From Primulina eburnea (lineage: Eukaryota; Streptophyta; Magnoliopsida; Lamiales; Gesneriaceae): DNA of 64,000 nt. Both the position numbers and the translations under genes were made by a program. The notes beneath the pieces are model-generated. The model was not told the DNA's origin. It saw only the letters and a list, made by a program, of their open reading frames with translations, and searched no databases. Of this stretch, positions 12,901-26,117 are shown piece by piece (positions within the stretch are counted from its first letter, which is position 1; each line of letters begins with the position of its first letter). The stretch spans positions 1,116,001 through 1,180,000 of the forward strand of contig NW_027331355.1 of assembly GCF_022965805.1 (NCBI RefSeq). Direction: 5' to 3'.

Positions 12901-15900
12901 TTAAGTCTTACGAACAACTCCGGGTAGCAAAGTCTCATATCTGCCTCTGACTCCCAAGTGGCCTCTTCCACTGATTGGTTTAACCACCGAACTTTGACTA
13001 GCTTAGTGTACTTTGTTCCGGAGTTTGCGCTCCTGTCTACGAGGATTTGAGTCGGTCTTTCCTCATAAGACAAATCTGGAGCAAGCTGCAAAGGCTCATA
13101 ACTCAGAATGTGCGAAGGATTAGCCAAATATTTCCTTAGCACCGAGACGTGGAACACATTGTGTACCCCGGCCAGATTCGGCGGAAGGGCTACACGATAG
13201 GCTAATGTCCCAACTCTGTCAAGAATCTCGAACGGTCCAATAAACCTCGGACTCAACTTGCCTCTTTTCCCAATCTCATAACACCCTTCATGGGTGCTAT
13301 CCTGACGAAAACGTGATCCCCAACGGCAAACTCGAGATCCCTCCTCCTCTTATCTGCGTAGCTCTTCTGACGGCTTTGGGCAGTCTTCATTCTGTCACGA
13401 ATCTTGACCACCACTTCTGCAGTCTGCTGAACTATCTCTGGGCCTAGATCTGTTCTCCTCACCGACTTCATCCCAATGAACTGGCGATCTGCACTTCCGA
13501 CCATACAACGCTTCATAGGGAGCCATACCAATAGATGCTTGGAAGCTGTTGTTGTATGTGAACTCCACTAGGGGTAGCTTAGACTCCCAAGTTCCCTGAA
13601 AATCAATCATGCAAGCTCTTAGCAAGTCTTCCAAGATCTGAATCATTCGCTCAGACTGGCCATCTGTCTGCGGGTGAAAAGCTGTAATGAACAGTAACTT
13701 CGTCCCCATAGCTGCATGCAAGCTCTTCCATAAGGACGATGTGAACCTCGGGTCCCTGTCGGACACAATAGAGACTGGGAAACCATGCAATCGGACGATC
13801 TCCCGGATATAAAGATCCGCATACTGCGTCATGGAGAAAGTCGTCTTTACTGGTAGGAAATGCGCTGACTTAGTGAGTCGGTCCACTATAACCCAAATAG
13901 AATTAGACCCTTTGACTGACTTAGGTAACCCAACGACGAAATCCATAGTGATGTTCTCCCATTTCCACTCTGGGATAGGGAGTGGCTTAAGCAAACCTGC
14001 TGGCCTCTGATGCTCTGCCTTCACCTGCTGGCAAGTGAGGCACTCAGATACAAATCTGCGGATGTCTCTCTTCATCCCTGGCCACCAATACAAAATCTGC
14101 AGGTCTTTGTACATCTTGGTACCTCCTGGGTGAATAGAATACGGAGATGCGTGTGCCTCTGTCAGAATATCCTGTCTGATCGAATCACTACTAGGCACCC
14201 ACATTCTGTCTCTGTATCTCACGATACCATCTGACACTGTGTACAAAACACTGCCCTTAGCTTCATCCTTCAGTCTCCATTTCTGTAGTTGTTCATCTGA
14301 AGACTGTCCTGTTCGAATGCGGTCTAGTAAATCAGATTTGACTGTCAGATTAGACAGTCTAGGAGCTCTGCCCTTATGATAAATCTCTAGACCAAACTCT
14401 GAATCTCAGACTGAAGTGGTCTCTGAGCTGACAATTGAGCAACTGCCACTTTTCTGCTCAAAGCGTCTGCCAACGTTAGCTTTCCCGGATGGTAGCTAAT
14501 TCGCAATCATAGTCTTTCACAAGTTCTAACCACCGTCTCTGCCTCATATTCAGCTCTTTCTGCGTGAAGAAGTATTTGAGACTTTTGTGATCGGTGAAAA
14601 TCTGGCACTTCTCGCCGTATAAGTAATGTCTCCAAATTTCAATGCAAAGACAACGGCGGCTAATTCCAAATCGTGAGTCGGGTAGTTCTTCTCATGCACC
14701 TTTAGCTGTCTGGAAGCATAAGCTATGAACCGACCTTGCTGCATCAACACTGCGCCTAATCCGAGCTTAGATGCATCGGTATAAAGCACAAACTCACCTT
14801 GCCCTGTCGGCATGGCTAGCACTGGCGCTGAAATAAGAGCTTGCTTCAGAGTATCAAAGCTCTTCTGACATTCATCACTCCACACGAATTTAGCATTCTT
14901 CTTGGTGAGTGAAGTGAGTGGCACCGCTATGGATGAAAATCCCTTAATAAACTTACGGTAGTAGCCTGCTAAACCCAAAAAGCTGCGGATTTCAGATGCA
15001 TTCTTCGGCTCAACCCATTCCTTGACAGCCGCTACTTTCGCTGGATCCACCTCGATTCCACTGCTAGATACTATATGCCCCAAAAATGCCACCTTTTCTA
15101 ACCAAAATTCACACTTACTGAATTTCGCAAATAACTTGCGACTCTGCAATGTCTGTAATACTGTCCTCATGTGCTGGTTGTGCTCCTCATGGCTCTTCGA
15201 GTATATTATGTCGTCAATGAATACTATGACGAATTGATCGAGGAACGGCTGAAATACTCGGTTCATGAGATCCATGAAAATCGCTGGAGCATTTGTCAAT
15301 CCAAATGGCATCACCAAGAACTCGTAATGCCCATATCTGGTCCTGAAAGCTGTCTTGTGGACATCTGCATCCTTCACTTTCAGCTGATGGTACCCTGATC
15401 GAAGATCTATCTTAGAGAACACGGTGGCTCCCTGCAATTGATCGAACAAGTCTTCGATTCTAGGCAAAGGGTATTTGTTCTTGATCGTTACCTTGTTCAG
15501 CTCACGGTAATCGATGCACAGCCTCATGCTCCCATCCTTCTTCTTTACAAAGAGCACTGGTGCGCCCACGGTGAGAAACTAGGGCGGATAAACCCTTTGT
15601 CGAGGAGCTCCTGAATCTGCTGTTTGAGCTCTAACATCTCAGCTGGAGCTAATCTGTATGGCGCCTTGGAGATTGGCGTGCCCGGCACGAGCTCGATTGC
15701 AAACTCCACCTCTCTCTCTGGTGGAAGACCGGTGACGTCATCAGGAAAGACGTCTGGAAATTCTTTGACTACTGGCACCTCTGATAAGGATGGAGTGGAC
15801 ACGTCAGGCGCTGAAATAATACTAGCCAAGAAGGCCTGACATCCCTTGGAGATCAACCTCTCCGCCTGCATGCACGAAATCATGCGAGGAAAGCTTCTCC

Positions 15901-16273
15901 ATCTGGCTGGCTCAAAAAGAAATTGCTCCATGCCCGGCGGTCTAACCAAAACTGACCTCTTCTGAAAGTCAATTAAGACTCTGTTCTTTGTCAGCCAGTC
16001 CATTCCCAGAATGATATCAAACTCTGGCATCGGCAATAGGATTAAATCTGCGTATACTAGGTGGCCATGCAGTTCTAGATCAATATCTCTGATCACACTG
16101 GTAGCCAACAGCTCTTCCCCTGACGGGACTGTCACTGAAAAGTTCACGTCTAGGCCTATGGACTTGAGGTCCAAATGATTAGCAAACGTCTCCGATATGA
16201 AGGAGTGAGTGGCTCCTGAGTCTATTAGATCAGTTGTGGATAGCCTCTTAATGAAAATGTTCCCTGAGATGCG
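12901..16273 (-). pseudogene. pol: Copy A: chromovirus pol, frameshifted
   Basis: This is the same protease-RT-RNase H-integrase-chromodomain frame as at 56,193-59,582, but it is broken into at least five pieces by single-base indels, for example near 13,255, 13,455, 14,390-14,500 and 15,570. All catalytic motifs remain readable in one frame or another. The indels sit mostly in short homopolymers, so sequencing error is as likely as true decay. A cluster of real base changes against copy C lies at about 13,940-14,510. Confidence 0.8.
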
Positions 16274-17310
16274 TTAGCACGACAAACTAACTTATAACCC
16301 AATTATTCTACCATAAACCTTAAGCAATCAAAAGACGCCCAATAATCCAACTAAAACACTAGTAATCCCAATTAAAATTAAACAGGTAATGCAAGGAATT
16401 TAATACTGAGCTTAGGTAGAAAAGTTTACCGGTAAGTAAAGTAGTGTCTGGGTCTGCTTCTTGAGCATGCATGGCGAATACCCTGCCATGGGTTGGTCTG
16501 CTTCTACGTTTTTGCCGTTGAAAGTTTTCTCAAAATATGAATAGAAAATTCGCAGTATTTGAAAAGACAGCAAAAACGAGTTTTAGATCTAAAATTTTAC
16601 CCTCGAAATTGATCCGATCTATAATCCGCTCAAACTACTAACATGATACATAACTTTTACGCATAAAAATCAACGCAACGCATAATATGACTTGATCGAC
16701 ACAACAAGAACAGAATATACGTGCCTTTATGACGATAACGTTACCGAAAGACGACACCGAAGCGGAGATGGGGAGAGGCTTGATCCGGGACGAACGTGGC
16801 ACCGTTTCTCTTGAATAAAACTGACCGAAATCTTGCTGGAAATTGAAGGGAAGGGGTGGGCGGCTACTCTAGGGAAATAAGAACCCTAACTTTTGCTCTT
16901 TCAAAATAATAACTTGAATGCTAGAGTGTGTGTGTGTTTAGGCGTTTTACAGTGTGTGTAAAAGTGGGTTTGTGTGTGTGCGTGGGTATTAAATAAATTA
17001 GGAGACTAACTTTTGTTTAATTAAAATAATAGTCTTATAATCAAAACACTAAGTCACACTTAACTTTTAAATAAAACTCTTTAGTTAAAATATCACACAC
17101 CATACTAGACTTTAAAAGTTCTAAAATCATAAACTCACAAAAATAAATAAATTTAGGATTCACAATACTAACATCTCATAAAATACTAAATTTTAAAAGT
17201 TTTAAACTCTTAAAATCACTAACTAAACATTTAGGCTCAAAAATGCTAAAACTCACTAAATTATTTAAAATGCCCCCAAACTCAACTTAAAATAAAATAC
17301 CATCTTTAAA
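16274..17310 (-). repeat. Copy A: intron-like remnant and 5' LTR fragment of inner element
   Basis: Bases 16,274-16,500 match the 227-bp stretch upstream of the protease at 59,583-59,809. Bases 16,502-17,310 match the LTR fragment at 59,810-60,622. The LTR fragment stops at 17,310, where the sequence switches to the equivalent of 39,125. Confidence 0.7.
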
Positions 17311-19746
17311 AAAGTTGTATTTTGTGAAAAACAAACACCGTAAATGTATTCCTGACGTATAAAATCACCTCAAAACCCTCATTTTCAAAATATGAAAAAC
17401 CCACAATCATATGGTAAAAAATGTAAAAATAATGATTAATAAAATCATGTGTACGTTTTTCAGCCTTCGATCTCGGTCCTCGATCGCAAATTGAAATTTC
17501 CTTAAAAAAGACAGTGGTTATACAGAAATTACAAATGTAACTCATAGGTAACATGAAATGGTAAAAAGGGACACACAAAGAATTTAGTAATGAAATCAAG
17601 GAACGTACGCAGGTGTATGTATTTTCGCGAGATGTGCATGCAGTTGGATAACGACGTCTTAATTTTGGACTTTACAAATAATTAATAGAGATAGATTTAT
17701 AATGGTTCACTATTTGTTGTATTTTATTTCCTATTCTTATAAAATCAAATAATGTATCATTCATATATAATCACTCATCTTTTTCTGTCAATCTATCAAT
17801 CGAACTATAGTTGCCTTTAGGTAATATTTTTGAGACTATAATTATTTTTATGTTTGGATAAAATATTTTAAAAAAAAATGGACTTAGAATTCACCATTTT
17901 TGTTATTTCAACGTCCAATATTTTTTAAATAAATTCTAAAAGTATACAATCAACTAAGATCACATTTTAATTGAAAATATCCTTGATATAAAAAAAATTA
18001 CCCCTCACACTTGTAGAAATAAAAATCATTCATTTTTTACAGTCACTCATTATAATATGATTTTTTTATTTTTTTCCCTCACTTGCACCATCATTCTTTG
18101 GTTGTTCTTAGTTAATTTAAAAAAGAAAAAAATTAAAAAATACAAGTAAATGTGAAAATTAATACAGAAATAACACAAAAGCCGATGACAGAGAGGATAC
18201 TGCAAACCCGTGGTCAACCCTAGACGTTGCTTTTTGCAGCAAACGAGGTCCAGCAAGGCCCGCTTCGTGTTTTGACACCGGACGCTGCTACGTCCACACG
18301 GACCTGCCTTCATGTCTGACGCACGTTGTCGTATTGTGCAGTTATTTTATTAGATGGGTGAATTTGAAAAGGAAAAACACAAAAACAAAAATTTCAAAAA
18401 TACAGTAAGGCCTCAGACGTTGCAACAACAATTCCGGGAAATATATCTTTCCGCCATAACAAGCTTAACTTTGCACTGAATCGGATTTGATTCTTGAAAT
18501 TTTAAAAAAATTATAGTTGTGGCGATAACAAATTTAGTTCTTTCACATATTCATATCAGTTTCATAAATTTACACTTCTTACTTGTTCATTTCATTTTCT
18601 TTTTGCTCTAAAAATTTTAAAATTTATTTCTATATTTTCAATTTTTCAATCAATTTAAGGGCTAAAATTGGTGTTCTCTATATTTGGATGGTAATATTAT
18701 TATTTGGAACAGCCAGGTCAAATATAGCATTCCACACGTGAGATTAATTCAAGCATATATATAATATTAATTAGTTGTTGGGAGCAGATTCAAGTTGATT
18801 GTATGGGTTAAACCATCGATACAATGAAGCTTACATCAAATTGTTCCAACTCCACCCCATATTCATTTTCGTGGAAAATTATAGTTAAAAAATTTAATCC
18901 TGCTCTAGATTTTATATATGCAATAATAATAATAAAGTTAAAAATAACTAAAATATATATTAATGTTGGGTGTGAGTTGAGTATCGCTAGCAATATTGAT
19001 TTTGAACAATAGCACAACTTGTATATTTCTAACATTTGTACGCAAGTAATGTTGAGATATTGACAAGCGGGAGCTTAAATCAAGTCAAACTAAAATCTAA
19101 CGAGGTCAAGTATTTCAATGATTATCTTCACAACACAAGCAATCCAAATACTAGCGGCCATAATTGTTGTAAGCCAACTCCTATTAGAAAATCCAATTAT
19201 CAGATCGGTCGAAGTTGAATCGGATGTTATCGAGACAAAATGCAGACTAGGGACACCTACTGAATTTTGTGTCTATTTTTAGAAAATCCGGTTCATGTCA
19301 TTCTAAATCTTTCGAACCTGAGACCCTACTGATTGGGACCGGCCCCTCACTAACCCTCTAGAACCACCTTTAGGACCCCTTAGATCGTCCCCATTGGTAC
19401 ATGCACGAAAACATGCATGGTTCATCCCAATTGCACGGCCGCCATGCGCCTCCTTATCCAACCCCTCCAGCCTTGCATGGACAACCTGGCCGAGGCTAGG
19501 ACCCTCACGAGGCCAGCCTTGCCCATGGACGGACCTCACGCGGACTTCCCTTCCTAGTTACACCAAAACCATGAACTAGGTTGTGTAATAAAAAGCCCTC
19601 GCCTTGCAACCATCCCTCATTCGTCCTTCATTGAACCTAACCCTATAAGCCCCTTACAAAAATTCTGAATTTGATCCCTTTTTCATGTCCCTACCATGGC
19701 AGCCCCTCAAAATTCCACCAAAATCGTGGGTTTTAGGACATAAAAC
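17311..19746. other. Segment B: copy of 39,125-41,544, no gene seen
   Basis: LTR end to about 17,676 (TTTGGACTTTACA landmark at its end), then AT-rich sequence with no recognised gene, then from about 19,290 GC-richer sequence with LTR-like similarity that runs to the insertion point of the gag-only element. The target duplicate reads TAAAAC rather than CAAAC, consistent with read error. Confidence 0.5.
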
Positions 19747-20164
19747 TGATACCCCATGGATGAGCCCACTACCCCTGGCTCATCTCTAGTCAAAGGGGAA
19801 GACAGGCCCACCAAGGGCCCTAGCCCAAATGGAAAACAGGCCACCAAGGACCCCAGGTTTTCTCCTATAAATAACAGGTTTGAGGTGCAGTTGAGGGATT
19901 TCATTATATTGTTTTCAGCAGCACCCTTAGCTGCTCCTCCTAGATCTCAGTCACTGATTGAGCGTCGGAGGGGGCTCCGCCAGTACACCTCCTGGCCCCC
20001 TCTAACGGGTCTGTTGGTTATGTTATTTCAGGCTTTTTTTCCTTTGCAGTGGGGGGGTATTCGTAAAGCCACACGTTGAACTCTAGTGGAAGCTTGTTGG
20101 TATCGGGACCTATTTCACGTGAGATCACTGCGCCGTTATGGGAAATTTGAGTTGAGACGTAGAT

Positions 20165-21676
20165 ATGGTAGGAGAGAGGGAAGTAGGAGAAGCTACCTCA
20201 GCATAATCACGTCCTCGGAGGGGACCTGAACCATCTCGTGCTTGGACAATACAGGAAACAAACCGCATTATTGAGACGAGACAGGAGCAACCTCGTCAAG
20301 AGACCAGAACCGACGAGCCCCTTCACGGACAAGGGTTCGCGCAACCCCGTCCCAAGAAGAATGTGGGGAACTTGACCTGGAGCAGTTGAGGCCACCTTTA
20401 TCACTCGGACAGTGGATGAGGCCATGAAAAAGGAATCAGGAAGTCTTGTTTGCAGAGATCAGGCCGCCTCGCCAGGAGTGAGAGACGGGAGAAGTGGAGG
20501 AAAGTTCAGAGTAGGGTGGGGAGGAGACGCGACCCCGCCCAAGTGAGGAGAATCGAGATGGAAGAGATGTGGAGGGAGATACGACGCTGAGGCAGCAATT
20601 GGGAAACAAGGCTGCAGCCCCCAAGAAGAGAAGAGAGTCCTTTTCCCTCGCCATTTGGAAGAGGGGCTTCCTCCCCAAATTTCCGAAAGTCAAAGTTGAA
20701 GAATAGATGAAATACGACCCGAAGAACACTGGGGAGGTTGAGAACACGCTATGTTGCTATCAGTATCAGATGGAGGCAAGTGAAGGGTATGTTCTGGGCC
20801 ACTTGGTGAGGTCAGCCCAACAATGGTTTAATTCCTTGCCCGCCCAAACTCCATACGCTCATTTCGAGGATTTTAATCAAAGCTGCCTTTTGCAACGATT
20901 TGCTAGAAGCAGAAGTACCAGAAAAAAAAATTATTGACAGCCTTCGTGATGATTGGGATGGTGAACAGCAAGAGAATGCGACTTTGCGAGAATTTGGTCC
21001 CAGATTTCAATAATGCAGCGTTGGGGAAATACCAGCGGCTACCACCTGACATCATGATAAGTGCCTTCACCAGGACTGAGGGGAGGGGAGGTTTTTCAAG
21101 TCGCTAGTCAAAGAAGACCCTTCGAGCTATGATGATCTGTTGGCCTCGAGTGAGAATATATAAATCGAGATGCCCAGCGGATAGAGAATTGGAAATGTTG
21201 GTTAAAGCAGCGACCTGGGAGGAGTGGAGAGGAGGGAGCGGAGAGAGAGGAAAGGAAGAGGTGCAGGGAAGAAAGAGCAGGGGAAAGAGAGGAGATGAAA
21301 GATAGGACAGAAGAAATTCTCATCACCATGTTCCTCTGGATAGGAGTCGTGACGAGGGTGACGGAGGTGAGGGAGCCCGAGGAGGAGAGGTGGGAGAAGT
21401 CGCGAAAGGGCTAAGAGAAGTGGCTAGATTGCCTGCGCGGGATAGACGAGAAGGATCCTCATCCAGGAGTCGACAGAGGTATCGCTCGTCCCCGAGACGG
21501 GGCAAGGCCCTCCATGGATAAACAGAGGGTCGCGGGAAAGAACGAGAGGGGAGGCGAGGTCAAGAGTTCCTCAGGGGGACCGTCGAACCGAGGAGGGGAA
21601 TGGATGAGGTAACCACCCTAAGAGAGGAATGATGCATATGTTTGGCGGGGTCTGTACTGATGGAAACTCTGGGTAA
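20165..21676 (+). pseudogene. gag: Segment B: gag of gag-only element, many frameshifts
   Basis: Matches 41,949-43,409 at the DNA level, including the in-frame TGA after CAGGAG near 20,480, but dozens of indels prevent any long frame. Recognisable short stretches include VRSAQQWFNSLP at about 20,805-20,845. Not translatable as given. Confidence 0.7.
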
Positions 21677-21837
21677 AGCTCTAAAAGAGGCCGGAGGATG
21701 CTACCACCGTAGAGAATATAATCTGACTTTATTTTGATGTATTCGTCTTGAATTGTCTTACATTATCAGTGTGATATTTAATAAAGCCACGTTCTTAAAT
21801 TAAGTTCATGGGCGTTGTTGTATTGTGATGATGAGAG

Positions 21838-23275
21838 AAGTTTTATTTTCTACTAAGGATGCCTAGTAGAGGAAAGGGAAGCAGCGTTTGTTTGTAGAAG
21901 AAAATTATTTTCCTACTAAGGGCATCGCCTTAGTAGTAGGAGCAGCGTGTAGAAGAAAAATTTTATTCTTCCTGCCTAAGGAATAGCTTCCTAGCAGAGG
22001 AGCAGCGTATTTTCCTGATAAGCGCCCCGACTTAGCAGAGGATTAGATGGTGGAGGTGTTGAATTCCTATTTTCCTGCTAAGGCCAGCTTAGAAGAGGAG
22101 TAGAGGGTGGAGGTGTTGAATTCCTATTGCCTTAGCAGAGGGAGTTAGAGGGATGGATGTGTTGAAGTCCTATTTTCTGCTATGCGTTCACTAGCAGAGG
22201 AGGGAGTTAGAGGGTGGAGGAGGTTGAATTTTTATTTCCTGATAAGCCGGCTTAGCAGAGGAGTAGTTAGAGGGTGAATGTGTTTGAATTCCTATTTTCC
22301 TGCTTTGGGTAACCTAGCAGAGGAGTTAGAGGGTGGAGACGTGAATTTTATTTTGCTGCGAAGGGCATCGCTAGCAGAGGAGTTAGGAAAAGGTGGAGGC
22401 GCTGTTGAATTTATTTTTTCCTGTAAGGCCCGGCTTAGCAGAGAGTTAGAGGTGGAGTGTTTGAAGTCCTATTCATGTTATGGCGTCACCTAGCAGCGAG
22501 TTAGAGGGTGGAGCTGTTGAATTTTTATTTCCTCTAAGCCCGGCGTAGCCGAGGAAGACGTTAGAGGGTGGATGTGTTGAATTCCTCCATATTTTCCTGC
22601 TATGGCGGTCACTAGCAGAGGAGTTAGAGGGTGGAGAAGACGTTGAATTTATGTTCTGCTAAGGCACGCCTAGCAGAGGAGTTAGAAGGTGGGCCGTAAT
22701 TGTATTTCCTTGCTAAGGGCCGGCTTAGCAGAAGGAGTTAGATGGGTGATTGTTGAATCCTATTTTCTGCTATGGCGACCTAGCAGAGGAGTTAGAGGGT
22801 GGAGATGTTAAATTTTTATTTTCCGGCTAAGCCCACGGCTTAGCAGAGGAGTTGAGGGTGGATTGTGTTGATTACTATTTTCCTGATATGGCGTCACTAG
22901 CAGAGGAGTTAGAGGTGGAGACGTGGAATTTTATTTTACTGCTTAAGGCATGCCTAGAAAGAGGCGTTAGAAGGTGGGGCGCGTTGAATTTATTTTCCTG
23001 ATAAGGCCAGCTCTCGGCAGAGGAGGTAGTTAGAGGGGGGGCGCATTGAATTGTATCTTCCTGCTATGGCAATCACCTAGCAGAGGGGTTAGAGGGTGGA
23101 GATGTTGAGTTTTTATTTCCTGCCTAAGGCCCGGCGTAGCAGAGGAGTTAGAGGGTGGAGATGGTGAATGTTATTTTCCTGCTATGGCGTCGCCTAGCAG
23201 AGGAGCAGAGTGGGGAGGAAGAATTAAATTTTCCCGGCTAAGGCAATCGCCTAGCAGAGGAGCAGGTTGGAGAGG
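21838..23275 (+). repeat. Segment B: palindromic minisatellite, noisy
   Basis: Same 57-60-bp monomers and order as at 43,570-44,985, with scattered errors that blur the 293-bp period. Confidence 0.75.
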
Positions 23276-24687
23276 AAAAGGAAATATTTTTTTTGGTTAG
23301 TCGATAAACGAAAGTGGTGGGGGGACGCCAGGAGTTTACGGGGGCGAGCGTGGAGGAGCGAGCACTGAGTGGGCGAGGACTGCTAGGGGCTCGCCGAGAA
23401 AAATAAAGGAGATGGGCCTTGGTGGAGAGGACGAAGGGGTAGGTCGGCAGGGGAGGGCAGGAGCTGTGTTCGGCCGAGAAGGGTGAGAGGCGAGTGCTCG
23501 GGCGAAGGGGCGAGACGGCTGGGCATGGGCGAGAGCAGGAGGGCGAGGGTCAGCGTTGAAGTGGGGAGGAGAAGGGGGGGGCGAGGAGAGGACGAACATA
23601 CGGCATGGGGGGCGCGAGGAGCTGTGCCGGCGAGAAGGGGGAGGAGCGGTGCTCGGCGAGAAGGGGAAGAGAGCTGTGCTCGGCGAGAAGGCGAGGGTGA
23701 TGCGAGTGCTCGGGCGAAGAGCGAGACGGATGGCATGGGCGGAGCAGGACAGGCGAGGCGTGCGAGAGGAGCGACGAAGCTGCTGTGGGCGACAGGAGGT
23801 AGGCGATGCGTGATTGAGGAGGGGCGATGGCAGTGCGTCGGCGAGGGTGTTGCGTGCCTAGGAGCGGGGATATGGGGTGGGCGACGCTGGGAGATGACGT
23901 TTGCAGAGGGCGAGGGATCGCACTCGCCAGGGGGAGATGGTGAAGCTAGACGGTGATGTGTCTGGGTGCGAGCCAGGCGCACGTGTAGGGCAAGGCGTCA
24001 GAGATAGGCGGAGATGGAAGTGAGATGGTGGCGCGGTGATGGCGAAGTGCTAAGTAAAGGGTGTTTCGTATATAATTATGTGGAGGGATGGAATAAAGTA
24101 GAGAATAAATGACTATTGACAGGGGAGCCCAAACACAGACTTGCCCTTCAAAAACGAGAAGTGACGCGATTGTTTCCAAATTTTGGGGACTGATGAAACG
24201 GCTGAAAAAGATGCACAACTCGCACCCGGTAACTAGGGGGACAGCACAACTAATCGAACTTCGAACCTGCGATTCAGTCGACCGGGAGGAGGGGGAGAAT
24301 GGTGTGATTACCCCATGGATGAGGCCCACTACCCCGGGCTCATCCTCTAGTCCAAAGGGGAGGGGAAGACAGGCCCACCAAGGGCCCTAGCCCCCAAATG
24401 AAAACAGGCCACAAGGACCAGGGTATTCTCCTATAAATAACGGTTGGAGTGTTTCCAAGTTTTTGAAAGAGATTCATTTATATTGTTTTCAGCCAGAACC
24501 CTTAGATGCTCCTCCCATATATCCTCAGTAACTGAATGAGCGTCGGAGGGCTACGCCAGGACACCTCCTGGCCCCCTCTAAGGTCTTTTTCTTGAATTTC
24601 AGGCTCAGGGTCATCTTAAAAAGCCCACGTCTGAAAATAGTGCGCTGTTGGGATCGGACCCTAGACTTTCCCGTGAGTATCACAAAA

Positions 24688-26117
24688 CCATAAATTTTTT
24701 ATCATGCTTTGCAAAAACGAACCTACAACCAAGGGTACATATTTTCATTGCCATCATGCTTCAAACATATAGTATTGTGTGTAGATAAGAAATAAGGGAT
24801 ATTATACGTGCCTTTTGCGGTTTATTACGCACAAAAAAATAGTTGCAATGGAGGAACGTCGGCGAGAAGAGGAGGCCTTGAGGAACATATTCAAACTTTT
24901 TAGTGATTTTTTCGTTCCAAACTTTTGTGTGTGCGCGTGTCTGCCTGCTAGGGAAGAGTCCTATCTTTGAGGGGTGAGGGTGTGGAGTTTAGTATTGTAG
25001 GTGGATTAGGGTTAGGGCCTATTTATTTAATTAAAGTACATGGCACAAATTTAGGGCCATAAAATTAGTATAATAAGCCCATTAGGCCATAGTAATATTT
25101 AAAAATGTTTGTTTAGGAAAGTTTGTGGAAATATTAGCCGAGTTCTCAAAAAGTCCCTATTTTTATCAAACATCGATTACCGATTTAAAAATACGACCGG
25201 CATCAAAACCCACCTTCATTTTCGAAATACCTAGTCAAAAATATACTATATATAAATAATTAAAAATAATCATTTAAAAAATATTTTTCTTTTTCAGCCC
25301 CGCGGTCTCCGTTCCTCGATCGCATCTCGAATAGCATCGAAACAAATTTTAATGCATTTCTAAATATCAAACTACATTTAAACATGTAACCCATGCACAC
25401 CCATGATTACTCATGCCATTATTAAAATCATGTAATAGTCATTTTATATTTTCACTAAATTTGCATATAATGGATTACGTTATAGTAATTTGGACCTTAT
25501 ACTCCTTGTTCGTGACAACGAGACCACCCATCCCGAGAAGGGGGGAGGTGCATGTCAGAAGAATCAATCAAAGTTGCAAAAATCAACAATGAAAAAGTTT
25601 AATACCCCAGTGAATTATATGCATGTGGTGCCTATTGTTTTATATCAAATGAATAACCACCTTGATTTATGTGCATGTGGTGAATAATTTTTTTTATATC
25701 CAAGATGTGTCATACAAAGATGTGGCTAATAGTGGCTTCAAGTGTAAATGATGGGAAAAAGCTCGAGGGGGCGGCAAAGAAACTGAGAAGTGTGAAAATA
25801 ATAAACTATTGTAAGTATCATCAACATAATCATATTCCTAAGACTTTCTGGCATCTCAGAATATTTGTCAGGGAAAAAAAGAAAAGAAATGTTGGGTGCT
25901 AAGGAAAAATTTTTGAAATGAAAAGAAAGAGATGATTCAAGTTGATGAGGAGAAGAAGAGAAGTATGAATCAGAACACAATGATTCAGATGAATCAATTC
26001 AGAGAAGTGGGGGAGTAAACAGTCAACGGCCTTGGCGCGATGAAACCAACACATATGAATCCAAGCAAATGAAGAAAGTACTATAAAACTTTCTACCTAT
26101 AAAATAAAGTCTACTAG
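24688..26117. other. Segment B: counterpart of 46,344-47,781
   Basis: LTR-like remnant followed by unassigned AT-rich sequence, noisy version of the copy C interval. No gene recognised. Confidence 0.4.

Larger units (their letters stand above)
19747..24682 (+). mobile_element. Segment B: gag-only LTR element, noisy full-length copy
   Basis: 5' LTR 19,747-20,127, gag about 20,165-21,676, minisatellite 21,838-23,275, GC-rich block 23,300-24,050 and 3' LTR 24,305-24,682, followed by CAAAAC. Same order and content as 41,545-46,338. Its 3' LTR carries the GAGAGATTC variant of copy A and not the GAGGGATTC of copy C. Confidence 0.8.

Noticed and set aside
23336..23982. Similar minus-strand frames in segment B
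   Set aside because: Same low-complexity block, with read-like errors that change the frames; no coding support.
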